From a virus: 39,940 bases of DNA. Shown piece by piece: positions 1-5,602 of the stretch. The notes beneath the pieces are model-generated. The model saw only the letters and a list, made by a program, of their open reading frames with translations, was not told the origin of the DNA and did not search any database. The DNA is taken from the IMG/VR virus record IMGVR_UViG_3300043395_002914, positions 1-39,940 of that record. The stretch is one strand, 5' to 3'. How positions within the stretch are numbered: the first letter of the stretch is position 1; the number at the start of each line of letters is the position of its first letter. The translations under genes and the position numbers were made by a program.

Positions 1-127
1 CACCATCTCATCGCCGATTACCGGCGGCACCTTCACCGACCGTCCGCGCTCTGGCATCGGAAGCCGTTCCATCACCCATGCAAAAAACGCCGCAAGCGGA
101 AGCCCGGCAGCTTTCGCGGCCGGCTGA
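1..127. repeat. 127-bp terminal direct repeat, left copy
   Basis: Bases 1-127 are identical to 39814-39940. An exact repeat of this length at both ends of a contig is what a circular molecule produces when an assembler using a 127-base k-mer cuts it open. The reading frame of the gene at 360 continues across the join, which supports a real circle of 39,813 bp. It should not be read as a biological terminal redundancy without other data. Confidence 0.95.
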
Positions 128-360
128 GCTGCGGAAAACGCGGCAGTTCTCCAAACGGATTCCCGGAACTTCGCGCCGGATTTGCGGATGATTCCACGCG
201 CTTCCTTTGGAGCAAACACGCCAAGCGATTGATCCAATCCGCGCACCTGATTTGCCAGCACGCGCACCGCTTCACACTCCCGGCCACGGTTCGCCATGGC
301 AAGCGCATGCAAAAGTTGAAAGCGCGTCCAGGTCACGACGATTGCAAGTCTCGATGCCAT
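1..360 (-). CDS. early hypothetical protein, 5' part of a gene split by the contig cut
   Basis: This is a minus-strand gene that starts at ATG 360-358 and runs off the left edge in frame. It continues at 39813 and stops with TGA at 39775-39777, giving 132 residues in total. The protein begins MASRLAIVVTWTRFQLLHAL, has a central basic part rich in Arg, Lys and Ala, and ends EFRATLAEVAA. I recognise no family. It starts four bases after the stop of the 60-aa gene at 364, and its own stop overlaps the next ATG as ATGA, so it is the second gene of the leftward early operon. The short hydrophobic N-terminus could be a weak membrane or signal segment. It is easily missed because the cut splits it. 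Confidence 0.7.
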   Translation of the reverse strand, partial: MASRLAIVVTWTRFQLLHALAMANRGRECEAVRVLANQVRGLDQSLGVFAPKEARGIIRKSGAKFRESVWRTAAFSAAQPAAKAAGLPLAAFFAWVMERLPMPERGRSVKVPPVIGDEMV

Positions 361-363
361 GAG

Positions 364-546
364 CTAGGCCGCCGGTTGAGTTTGCTCCCCTTGTTTCTCG
401 TCGCGCTCGGCGAGCCGCTTTTTCAGCGCCTTCTGCCGTTTACAGGCGTCCGTTGCCACGTCCGGCGAGCCAAGCGCCTGGAGTCCACGTTCCAGCACTA
501 AGCGCAGCCGGTCGGCTTCCTCTTGTGTTTCGATTACAAGTTGCAT
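364..546 (-). CDS. first gene of the leftward early operon, 60-aa coiled-coil hypothetical protein
   Basis: I chose ATG at 546-544, which gives 60 residues beginning MQLVIETQEEADRLRL. A longer version would need a TTG start inside the operator palindrome at 579-594. The sequence is highly charged and helical (EEADRLRLVLERGLQAL, then KRQKALKKRLAERDEKQGEQ), which suggests a coiled coil. It sits where Cro sits in lambdoid phages, divergent from the repressor at 625, but it shows no helix-turn-helix. No family is recognised. Nothing SD-like precedes the start. Confidence 0.6.
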   Translation of the reverse strand: MQLVIETQEEADRLRLVLERGLQALGSPDVATDACKRQKALKKRLAERDEKQGEQTQPAA

Positions 547-624
547 GACGAAGAAAATTGCACGGCCAGCAACGCCTTGCAACAAAAATGTTGCGCGTCG
601 TGCAAAATTTCCTATTGTGCGCTT
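547..624. promoter_or_regulatory. divergent early control region with operator palindrome
   Basis: This short gap separates the leftward early operon from the rightward repressor gene. It contains the perfect palindrome GCAACAAAAATGTTGC at 579-594 (6-bp arms, 4-bp spacer), a good candidate operator. A possible sigma70 promoter for the repressor is TTGCGC (591-596), a 16-base spacer, then TATTGT (613-618). That would put the transcription start at about the ATG at 625, giving a leaderless message. The left -35-like box lies inside the operator, which would fit autoregulation. Promoter assignment is inference from spacing only. Confidence 0.55.
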
Positions 625-1062
625 ATGAGCCGATTTAGCAACGCACTAGAACAAGCCCTCTCTGCTACCGGATGGAATGCAAGCCGGTACGCGGAAGCGG
701 GCAACCTGCACAAGAGCCGCGTTTCCCGCTGGCTGAGTGGCGCAATCGCTCCAGAGCCGGACTCATTGCGCGAAATTATCGCGCCCTTCCCCGATCAAAT
801 CAAAGCCGGGCTTCTCGTTGCCTATACTCGCGACATTACCGAACGCGCAGCGCCCGGCCTTGTCGATGTCAGCGCGATAAGCTCCATTGTTTCCAAACCC
901 GTCGCCGACTATCTCGCCACCCCCAAACCCCCGGAGGGACTAAGCAACGAACTGCTTTCCCAAGTTTACCGCGTCGCCGAGCTGGCGCGCGACGTGCCCG
1001 AAATCGCCGCCATCTTCGCCGAGTTCGACCGCCTCATCCAGCGCCGCGCAATTAATCCCTGA
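625..1062 (+). CDS. HTH repressor-like regulator
   Basis: The protein has 145 residues with the start at ATG 625. The N-terminal ~50 residues form an XRE-like helix-turn-helix (ALEQALSATGWNASRYAEAG, then SRVSRWLSG and a PEPDSL segment). The C-terminal part is helical and acidic (ELLSQVYRVAELARDVPEIAAIFAEF), probably for dimerisation. There is no S24/LexA peptidase domain, so RecA-stimulated self-cleavage as in lambda CI is unlikely. It is divergent from the early operon and next to an operator-like palindrome, the usual place of the lysogeny repressor. It overlaps the tail of the convergent gene at 1052 by 11 bases. A Cro-like role is the main alternative. Confidence 0.75.
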   Translation: MSRFSNALEQALSATGWNASRYAEAGNLHKSRVSRWLSGAIAPEPDSLREIIAPFPDQIKAGLLVAYTRDITERAAPGLVDVSAISSIVSKPVADYLATPKPPEGLSNELLSQVYRVAELARDVPEIAAIFAEFDRLIQRRAINP

Positions 1063-1408
1063 GCGTCTCCAGCGCCGCGCGTAATACCTTCTCGCGGTCA
1101 TCGCGCTTCAACTCATAAAACGCCGGCGAAAACAGATCGATTGCATCAACGGAATACGGGTCAGCCTCCGCAATTTCCCGCCGGGCTTCATCAAGCGCCC
1201 GCTGAGCCTCCTGCAATCGCTCCCTGGCGAGTTTCGCGCGTGTCTGTTTCCATTTCTCGTCAAACCTTGCGCGCTCCGCGGCCCGCTCGCCGGTAGCCTC
1301 CAGGGCTGCATCAAATCCCCGCTTCCTGCCCTCGGTAAACGCAAGCCACAAGCCGCAAGCGCACAGCGCCGCGCACCCGGCAAAGGTAGAGATTTTGGAC
1401 GCCTTCAC
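1052..1408 (-). CDS. membrane-anchored coiled-coil hypothetical protein
   Basis: This 118-residue protein starts with GTG at 1408-1406; no ATG is available. Residues ~7-24 are a hydrophobic, Cys-rich segment (STFAGCAALCACGLWLAF) that could be a transmembrane anchor or a poor lipobox. After it comes a long charged helix (ERARFDEKWKQTRAKLARER, then LQEAQRALDEARREIAEA) and a short C-terminal domain. The gene is convergent with the repressor and overlaps its end by 11 bases. A minus-strand gene standing alone in the lysogeny region could be a prophage-expressed envelope protein such as superinfection exclusion, but that is only context. No family is recognised. Confidence 0.6.
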   Translation of the reverse strand: MKASKISTFAGCAALCACGLWLAFTEGRKRGFDAALEATGERAAERARFDEKWKQTRAKLARERLQEAQRALDEARREIAEADPYSVDAIDLFSPAFYELKRDDREKVLRAALETLRD

Positions 1409-1701
1409 GGGCGGAAATTACAGTCCGGGCGCGCGCACGCAATTCGCAAAATGCGGCATTTTCTGCAATTTTCCATCGCCTGCAACGCCTGTATTTATGC
1501 GGCTCGGCAAACTTTCTTTCATTCGTTTGCAGATTTTTGTTGCAACAAAAAGGAAAGCCGCTAATTTGCAAACCGTCGCCGGCAATCCTGCTGGCGGCCG
1601 CTGGATGGAAAACGAAGCGCCAACGCTCTCGTGCCGCTGTCCAATGATTAAACAAACGGCGGCCGGCTGTAACCGGTGAGAGCATTGGCGCAACTAATAC
1701 A
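1409..1701. promoter_or_regulatory. 293-bp divergent intergenic region with second operator-like palindrome
   Basis: This region lies between the leftward 118-aa gene and the rightward DUF932 gene and is AT-richer than its surroundings. It holds a perfect 18-bp palindrome, TTTTTGTTGCAACAAAAA, at 1534-1551. This shares the string TTGCAACAAAAA with the operator candidate at 577-588. Related half sites lie nearby (TTTGCAG at 1526-1532, ATTTGCAAAC near 1564). The same regulator may therefore control both regions. A plus-strand ORF at 1395-1679 is not convincing. I see no clear promoter boxes for the gene at 1702. Confidence 0.5.
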
Positions 1702-2580
1702 ATGAGCATCTCGTTTCACACAGTCAATCAAACCCGCGTTCAACGTTTCGGCAAGGGCGCGTCAATCCTTCGCAGCAACTCGCCGATTTCGGACGATCAA
1801 ATTCGGGCCGTTGCTCCGTCCATCTTCGCGGAGGGAAAGCACGCGAGCCGGTCGGATCGTTATAGCTACATCCCGACAAGTGAAGTTTTGAGCGGACTCC
1901 GCCGGGAAGGGTATCAACCTTTCGCCGTTTACCAGGGCGGAAGCGGCGATAATGAAAAGCGCAATTATACAAAGCACATGCTCCGCCTGCGGCATGAGTC
2001 CGTTGCAACTCCGGGCGTGGGTCAGACATTCCGCGAGATCGTTTTGATTAACGCTCACGACGGCACAAGCTCCTATCAACTCATGGCCGGAATTTTCCGC
2101 CTGGTCTGCTCCAATGGAATGGTTGTCGGCGACGGCACGATTGAACAAGTGCGCGTCAAACATTCCGGGGATGTCATTCCGTCAGTCATCGAAGGGTGCA
2201 ATCATATCCTGGCCAGGCTGCCGGAAGCCTCGGAAGCGGTGGCGGAAATGAATGCGCTGCAACTGAGCGCGCCGGAACAGCAAGCGTTCGCGGCGGCCGC
2301 GCTCCAGCTCCGTTATGATTCCGGGGAAGCTCCGATTCAAAGCGCGGAATTGCTCACACTCAAGCGCCGGGAAGATTCCGCTCCGACCTTGTGGAATACG
2401 TTAAATACCGTCCAGGAAAACGTGATCCGCGGCGGCCTGTCTTACGTCCAGCGCGATGAACGCGGCCGGCGCGTGGCCAGGCGTCAAACGCGGGAAGTGC
2501 GCGGCATTGATCAAAATACGGCCATCAACCGCGCGCTGTGGACTCTCGCGGAGGAAATGAAGCGCCTGAAAGCCGCATAA
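1702..2580 (+). CDS. DUF932 family protein
   Basis: This 292-residue protein matches the DUF932 (phage/plasmid-like, YfjQ/YafZ-type) family in length and pattern. It has an N-terminal YIPTSEVLSGLRREGYQPF segment, then the hallmark core HMLRLRHES, REIVLINAHDGTSSYQL and FRLVCSNGMVVGD, and a helical C-terminus ending WTLAEEMKRLKAA. Members are common on plasmids and phages. Their biochemical role is not established, and an anti-restriction role has been proposed for some. It is the first gene of a rightward accessory block, and a large hairpin follows the stop codon directly. The start is the ATG after TAATACA, with no SD close by. Confidence 0.85.
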   Translation: MSISFHTVNQTRVQRFGKGASILRSNSPISDDQIRAVAPSIFAEGKHASRSDRYSYIPTSEVLSGLRREGYQPFAVYQGGSGDNEKRNYTKHMLRLRHESVATPGVGQTFREIVLINAHDGTSSYQLMAGIFRLVCSNGMVVGDGTIEQVRVKHSGDVIPSVIEGCNHILARLPEASEAVAEMNALQLSAPEQQAFAAAALQLRYDSGEAPIQSAELLTLKRREDSAPTLWNTLNTVQENVIRGGLSYVQRDERGRRVARRQTREVRGIDQNTAINRALWTLAEEMKRLKAA

Positions 2581-2635
2581 ATTGCACCCAGGGCGCGCCC
2601 GGTCCCTCCAGCCGGGCGCGCAAGGGTGCAATTTT
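2581..2635 (+). terminator. two-tier hairpin after the DUF932 gene
   Basis: An outer 9-bp stem (ATTGCACCC at 2581-2589 with GGGTGCAAT at 2624-2632) encloses a perfect 10-bp GC stem (GCGCGCCCGG at 2593-2602 with CCGGGCGCGC at 2612-2621). The loop is nine bases, and the structure ends in TTTT. It begins right after the TAA of the upstream gene. It fits an intrinsic terminator or attenuator lowering expression of the genes at 2654-3937. A structured regulatory RNA is the alternative. Confidence 0.7.
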
Positions 2636-2653
2636 GCGCCGCTTCAAATCATC

Positions 2654-3205
2654 ATGAAAACTCCAACCGAAAATCGAATTGCCGATTCGCTGCCTGATCC
2701 GGCCGCAACGGCGCGCTCCATTCATTCCCAGGCGGCCACGCTTGCGTGTCCGCCCTGCACCTGCGGAAGCCCTGGCGCAAGCTGGCGCGGGGATCGTCGC
2801 GGGCTCCGCGTTTATTCGTGCGATAGCTGCGCCGGCGCGGATGTCGTCGCGGAAATTGAAAGCGCCTGCGGGTTTCCCGTCTCCTGTGAGACAATCCGCG
2901 GCCGCGTTGCGCTGTGGCCATCAACGCGCACGGTGACGGATCGCGCGGTGCAGGCTGAGCGCCTGGCCGCCCTGGCCGCGCTCCTGGGCTCGTCCGTATT
3001 CTGTGAAAGCATGGTGTTTCTGCCTGGCGTGCCGTGGCGCTCCGCGGTTTGTCCTTCGTGCGGCGAGTGCGGCCGCCTGCACCTTACGCAATCCCGGCCG
3101 GCGCGCGCGCTCCTGGCTTGCCTGGCGTGCGATATGGCAACCAATGAGAGCGGCGCGTGGGTATTCTATGCCGGCGGCATTACGTCGGGAAAGGGGAGCA
3201 AATGA
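2654..3205 (+). CDS. zinc-ribbon protein with primase-like N-terminal finger
   Basis: The protein has 183 residues from ATG 2654. Upstream in-frame sequence is occupied by the hairpin, so this start is preferred. The cysteine pairs CPPC/CTC and CDSC around residues 34-60, followed by a GADVVAEIE segment, resemble the zinc ribbon that opens phage primases. A second set (CPSCGECG, then CLAC) lies near residues 135-165. There is no Toprim, polymerase or helicase domain, so at most it is a stand-alone or decayed DNA-binding zinc protein. Its TGA overlaps the ATG of the next gene. The resemblance to primase fingers is my reading of spacing, not a search result. Confidence 0.6.
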   Translation: MKTPTENRIADSLPDPAATARSIHSQAATLACPPCTCGSPGASWRGDRRGLRVYSCDSCAGADVVAEIESACGFPVSCETIRGRVALWPSTRTVTDRAVQAERLAALAALLGSSVFCESMVFLPGVPWRSAVCPSCGECGRLHLTQSRPARALLACLACDMATNESGAWVFYAGGITSGKGSK

Positions 3206-3762
3206 GGCCGGCCGCTCACACTCCGCGGCCGTGGCGTTATCAGCCCGGCACAAATACCGTGCGCGCTGTGCCGCAAAATTACTGGCTGGCAACGATGGAA
3301 AGCGGTGAGGCTGATTCGTGCCTGGTCGCGGCCGCGCCCTGCCTCCTGGCCGCCATGGAGCGCCTGGAGCGCGGCATCCGGCTTTGGATGTCCAGCCCGG
3401 TGGAAGATTCCGACCTGGAAGCCGCGCGGGCCGCCATCGGCCAGGCCAGGCGCGCCGGCGCTCACACTCCGGGGCCGTGGTTTTATGATGAGGGGGCCAA
3501 GCTGATTCGCGCGCGGGCGTCCGGGGCGCTGGTTGCGTCGATGAATAGTTGGGACGGTGCCGTAAATCATGAGGCTAACGCGCACGTGATAGCGGCCGCG
3601 CCCTGCATCCTGGCCGCCCTGGAGCGCCTGGTTGAAGGGGTCCGGCTTTGGATTTCCAAACCGGTGGAAGATTCCGACATGGAAGCCGCGCGGGCCGCCA
3701 TCGGCCAGGCCAGGCGCGCCGGGGAGTTTTTGCTTGCCTCCGGGCGCGCCGGCCATGAATAG
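3202..3762 (+). CDS. tandemly duplicated HTPGPW-type phage protein
   Basis: The protein has 186 residues. The start ATG 3202 overlaps the previous stop (ATGA) and is preceded by a strong AAGGGGAG ribosome site. It consists of two copies of one module. Each has HTPxPWxY, a short strand region, then the AAAPCxLAAxERL and RLWxSxPVEDSD motifs and EAARAAIGQARRAG. The pattern HTPGPW...NAxxIAAAPxLLxAL is familiar from many small phage proteins of unknown function, which normally carry one module. The DNA of 3328-3459 and 3592-3722 is nearly identical at an offset of 264 bases, so the duplication is recent. Function unknown. Confidence 0.75.
   Translation: MRPAAHTPRPWRYQPGTNTVRAVPQNYWLATMESGEADSCLVAAAPCLLAAMERLERGIRLWMSSPVEDSDLEAARAAIGQARRAGAHTPGPWFYDEGAKLIRARASGALVASMNSWDGAVNHEANAHVIAAAPCILAALERLVEGVRLWISKPVEDSDMEAARAAIGQARRAGEFLLASGRAGHE
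3328..3722 (+). repeat. intragenic direct duplication, about 130 bp x 2
   Basis: 3328-3459 and 3592-3722 match with only scattered differences and begin with GCGGCCGCGCCCTGC. The offset of 264 bases equals 88 codons, so the frame is kept. It is the DNA record of the module duplication in the gene at 3202. Confidence 0.85.
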
Positions 3763-3937
3763 CTGCCGGTCCATGAATACGCGCAAACCGAAAAGGGGGC
3801 GGCCGCTGGAGTCTCCCGGTGGATCGAGCGAGTGGCTCCGCATCCGGCTGCCGGCCGCTGAGCTGAAAGCCATCGATGCGGCCGCCAGGGCGGCCAGGAA
3901 AAGCCGCACGGCGTACGTTCGCGAGCGCCTCCGATAG
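3755..3937 (+). CDS. small ribbon-helix-helix DNA-binding protein
   Basis: The protein has 60 residues with ATG at 3755, overlapping the end of the previous gene by eight bases; a second ATG at 3773 would give 54 residues. The basic N-terminus (TRKPKRGRP) is followed by a pattern typical of CopG/Arc-like ribbon-helix-helix proteins: strand SEWLRIRLPA, helix ELKAIDAAARAA, helix RTAYVRERLR. Such proteins bind operators as dimers. As the last gene of the rightward block it may regulate that block or the integrase. The strong terminator at 3967 follows. Confidence 0.6.
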   Translation: MNSCRSMNTRKPKRGRPLESPGGSSEWLRIRLPAAELKAIDAAARAARKSRTAYVRERLR

Positions 3938-3966
3938 CCGAAAAACCGGCAATAAAAACCACAATC

Positions 3967-4005
3967 AGCGGCTCCAGTGCCCAAACTGGGGCCGCTTCGT
4001 TTTTG
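3967..4005 (+). terminator. bidirectional intrinsic terminator between convergent blocks
   Basis: A 12-bp stem (AGCGGCTCCAGT at 3967-3978 with ACTGGGGCCGCT at 3985-3996, one G-U pair) has a six-base loop and is followed by TCGTTTTTG. Read leftwards, the same hairpin is followed by GATTGTGGTTTTTATTG. It lies between the end of the rightward block (3937) and the end of the integrase gene (4024), so it probably stops transcription from both sides. Confidence 0.85.
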
Positions 4006-4023
4006 TTCCGGTATCCCCTGGGG

Positions 4024-5343
4024 TCACAACTTGCTGAGCCCTGACCGCACCGCGGCCGTTGCGCCGCCGGACACTCCGCCGCGGGCATCCTCCAGGGAAA
4101 TCCCGATGTCCTCGCCTAGCTCGCCCCAGGAATAAAACCGCGCCTGGTAGTGCCGGCCCGCATCCGCCGGCCCCTTGTGACGGATGAACGCCTCGCCAAC
4201 CTCCCGGCTTCGATACTTCGCCGCCATGCGCTGCCGAGCCCATCGGCGTAACTCGTAACCGGCTTTGGAAAACTCCTCCGCAGGCACAAACGCCCGCATC
4301 CATTCCGCGTGCTCCCTGTCCACCACATTACGCCGCTCCGTTTCCGTCGCCCCTGGCACCGCCAACGCATCCGCATTCTCGAGATCCACCCCGAGCGCCC
4401 GCCACGCCCCCGCCAGCTCCTGCATCACCTCCCGCTTCACCGGCACCTGACCAAACGAAAACCCCTTCGGCAGAAAATTGCACCGCTCCGAAAACTCCAG
4501 CACCCACTGCCAAGCCCCGCCCGTCTGATACTGGATTTCCTTAAACCACCCCACGCGCACCGCCCAAATCTCATTATTCCGCAGCCCCAAAAACTTCGCC
4601 AGCAAATGCACCACATAAAGCCGCGGATTCTCCACCTTCAAAACCGCCGCTGCCGCCGCCATCTCGCCCAAACGCGCCCCGGAAAGCTCATCGTGCTGCG
4701 GCGCCGTGCTCCCAAACCCGCCCGCCTTCAAAAACCCGCCCAAATCCGGCACCGCCAGCCCGGTATAGCAGCGCAACGCCTCTGCCGAGAAACAAGCCCG
4801 CGCCTGACGCAACATCGAATCCCCCGACCGCCGCCGCGACGCCTCCCCGCGAACATCCCCAGGCTGAACCCCCGCAAGCCAGTTCACCCGAAACGACTTC
4901 ACCAATTCCTCCGTCAAAACCGATACCGCCAACTCATCCACCGCCGCCCGCTCTGCTTCGTCCGGCTCGGGTTCCCTCGCCCATGCCACCACCGCCCGCA
5001 AATTCCGCCAATACGCCGCCCGCGCCGGCTGTCCGGGCGGCCGCACTGCCTCCCGCTCAATCCGCTCAAAATACCGCTCCCGCAGTTCGCCAAGCGTCGC
5101 AGCATCCGAGTGCCAGTTCAAATAACCCAGCTTCTCCCATCGCCCTTCCCGATGCGCCTTATTGATTTCCTCCATCAACCGCCGCGCCTCCACAAGCGCC
5201 GTCGCCTTCACCGGTGTCTTGGTGGAAATCCATTTTTCTTTCACCACGCCATCCACCGTGCGCTTCACGCGAAACGTCCAGTTCGCGCCGGGCGTGCGCT
5301 GCAATAAGTTCGGGGTTTTCGATTTCGTAGGAGTAGCCTTCAT
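4024..5343 (-). CDS. int: tyrosine-type site-specific integrase
   Basis: The protein has 439 residues. The N-terminal ~90 residues are an arm-binding-like basic domain, followed by a SAM-like core-binding region (~85-200) and a catalytic domain from ~220. Visible catalytic motifs are the first Arg box GLRNNEI (R255), the second box YELRRW (R366, with Tyr363 where His is usual), RHK (H389) and HYQ (candidate nucleophile Y399). It recombines attP with a host attB. The attP lies directly upstream (5344-5602), and one TGCTAC arm site overlaps the start codon, which suggests the integrase represses itself. Arg-box spacing supports the family call; the His-to-Tyr change is unusual but not unique. 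Confidence 0.88.
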   Translation of the reverse strand: MKATPTKSKTPNLLQRTPGANWTFRVKRTVDGVVKEKWISTKTPVKATALVEARRLMEEINKAHREGRWEKLGYLNWHSDAATLGELRERYFERIEREAVRPPGQPARAAYWRNLRAVVAWAREPEPDEAERAAVDELAVSVLTEELVKSFRVNWLAGVQPGDVRGEASRRRSGDSMLRQARACFSAEALRCYTGLAVPDLGGFLKAGGFGSTAPQHDELSGARLGEMAAAAAVLKVENPRLYVVHLLAKFLGLRNNEIWAVRVGWFKEIQYQTGGAWQWVLEFSERCNFLPKGFSFGQVPVKREVMQELAGAWRALGVDLENADALAVPGATETERRNVVDREHAEWMRAFVPAEEFSKAGYELRRWARQRMAAKYRSREVGEAFIRHKGPADAGRHYQARFYSWGELGEDIGISLEDARGGVSGGATAAVRSGLSKL

Positions 5344-5602
5344 GCTACCCGCACTGCTACACCGTAGTTATTCACGCAAGCAAGCGAAAACAGCGGTATA
5401 AAATGCGATTTTGCTACACCAAACAAATGACGCATCAGAGAAACACGGAATCACGCCCAAACCCTCCAGAGTAGCACCGCGCTGGCTCGTCATGATTTGT
5501 AATCATCAGGTCGCCGGTTCAACTCCGGCTGCTGGCTCCCTCTGTTAAACGAGGGGTTTGGGTAGCATGGCTGTGGATGTCATGCTACGCGGTTTGCTAC
5601 CT
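5343..5602. other. attP region: tRNA-Thr(TGT) 3' half core with seven TGCTAC arm-type sites
   Basis: 5491-5537 folds as the 3' half of a tRNA. It has an anticodon loop TTTGTAA (5496-5502, anticodon TGT, Thr) in an ATGA/TCAT stem and a T-arm GCCGG-TTCAACT-CCGGC (5513-5529). The acceptor 3' strand TGCTGGC follows (5530-5536), then T and CC. No matching 5' half lies upstream, as expected when a phage restores a host tRNA on integration. Around it are seven copies of TGCTAC: plus strand at 5343, 5355, 5412, 5583, 5595; minus strand at 5471, 5562. The pair at 5562-5569 and 5581-5588 forms an 8-bp inverted repeat. These look like integrase arm sites flanking the core. Confidence 0.82.

Noticed and set aside
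1-127. Biological direct terminal repeats of 127 bp
   Set aside because: The length equals a common assembler k-mer, so it is better explained as an overlap from a circular or permuted molecule.
1395-1679. 94-codon plus-strand ORF in the intergenic region
   Set aside because: It crosses the palindrome, has Cys/Arg-rich random composition and no ribosome site or neighbour coupling.
4309-5307. 332-codon plus-strand ORF opposite the integrase
   Set aside because: The protein is Pro/Arg/His-rich low complexity, the usual antisense shadow of a GC-rich gene, and the integrase on the other strand has clear motifs.
5465-5540. A complete tRNA-Thr gene
   Set aside because: The anticodon arm, T-arm and 3' acceptor strand are good, but upstream bases give no matching 5' acceptor strand or D-arm. 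It is better explained as a phage-borne 3' half at attP.
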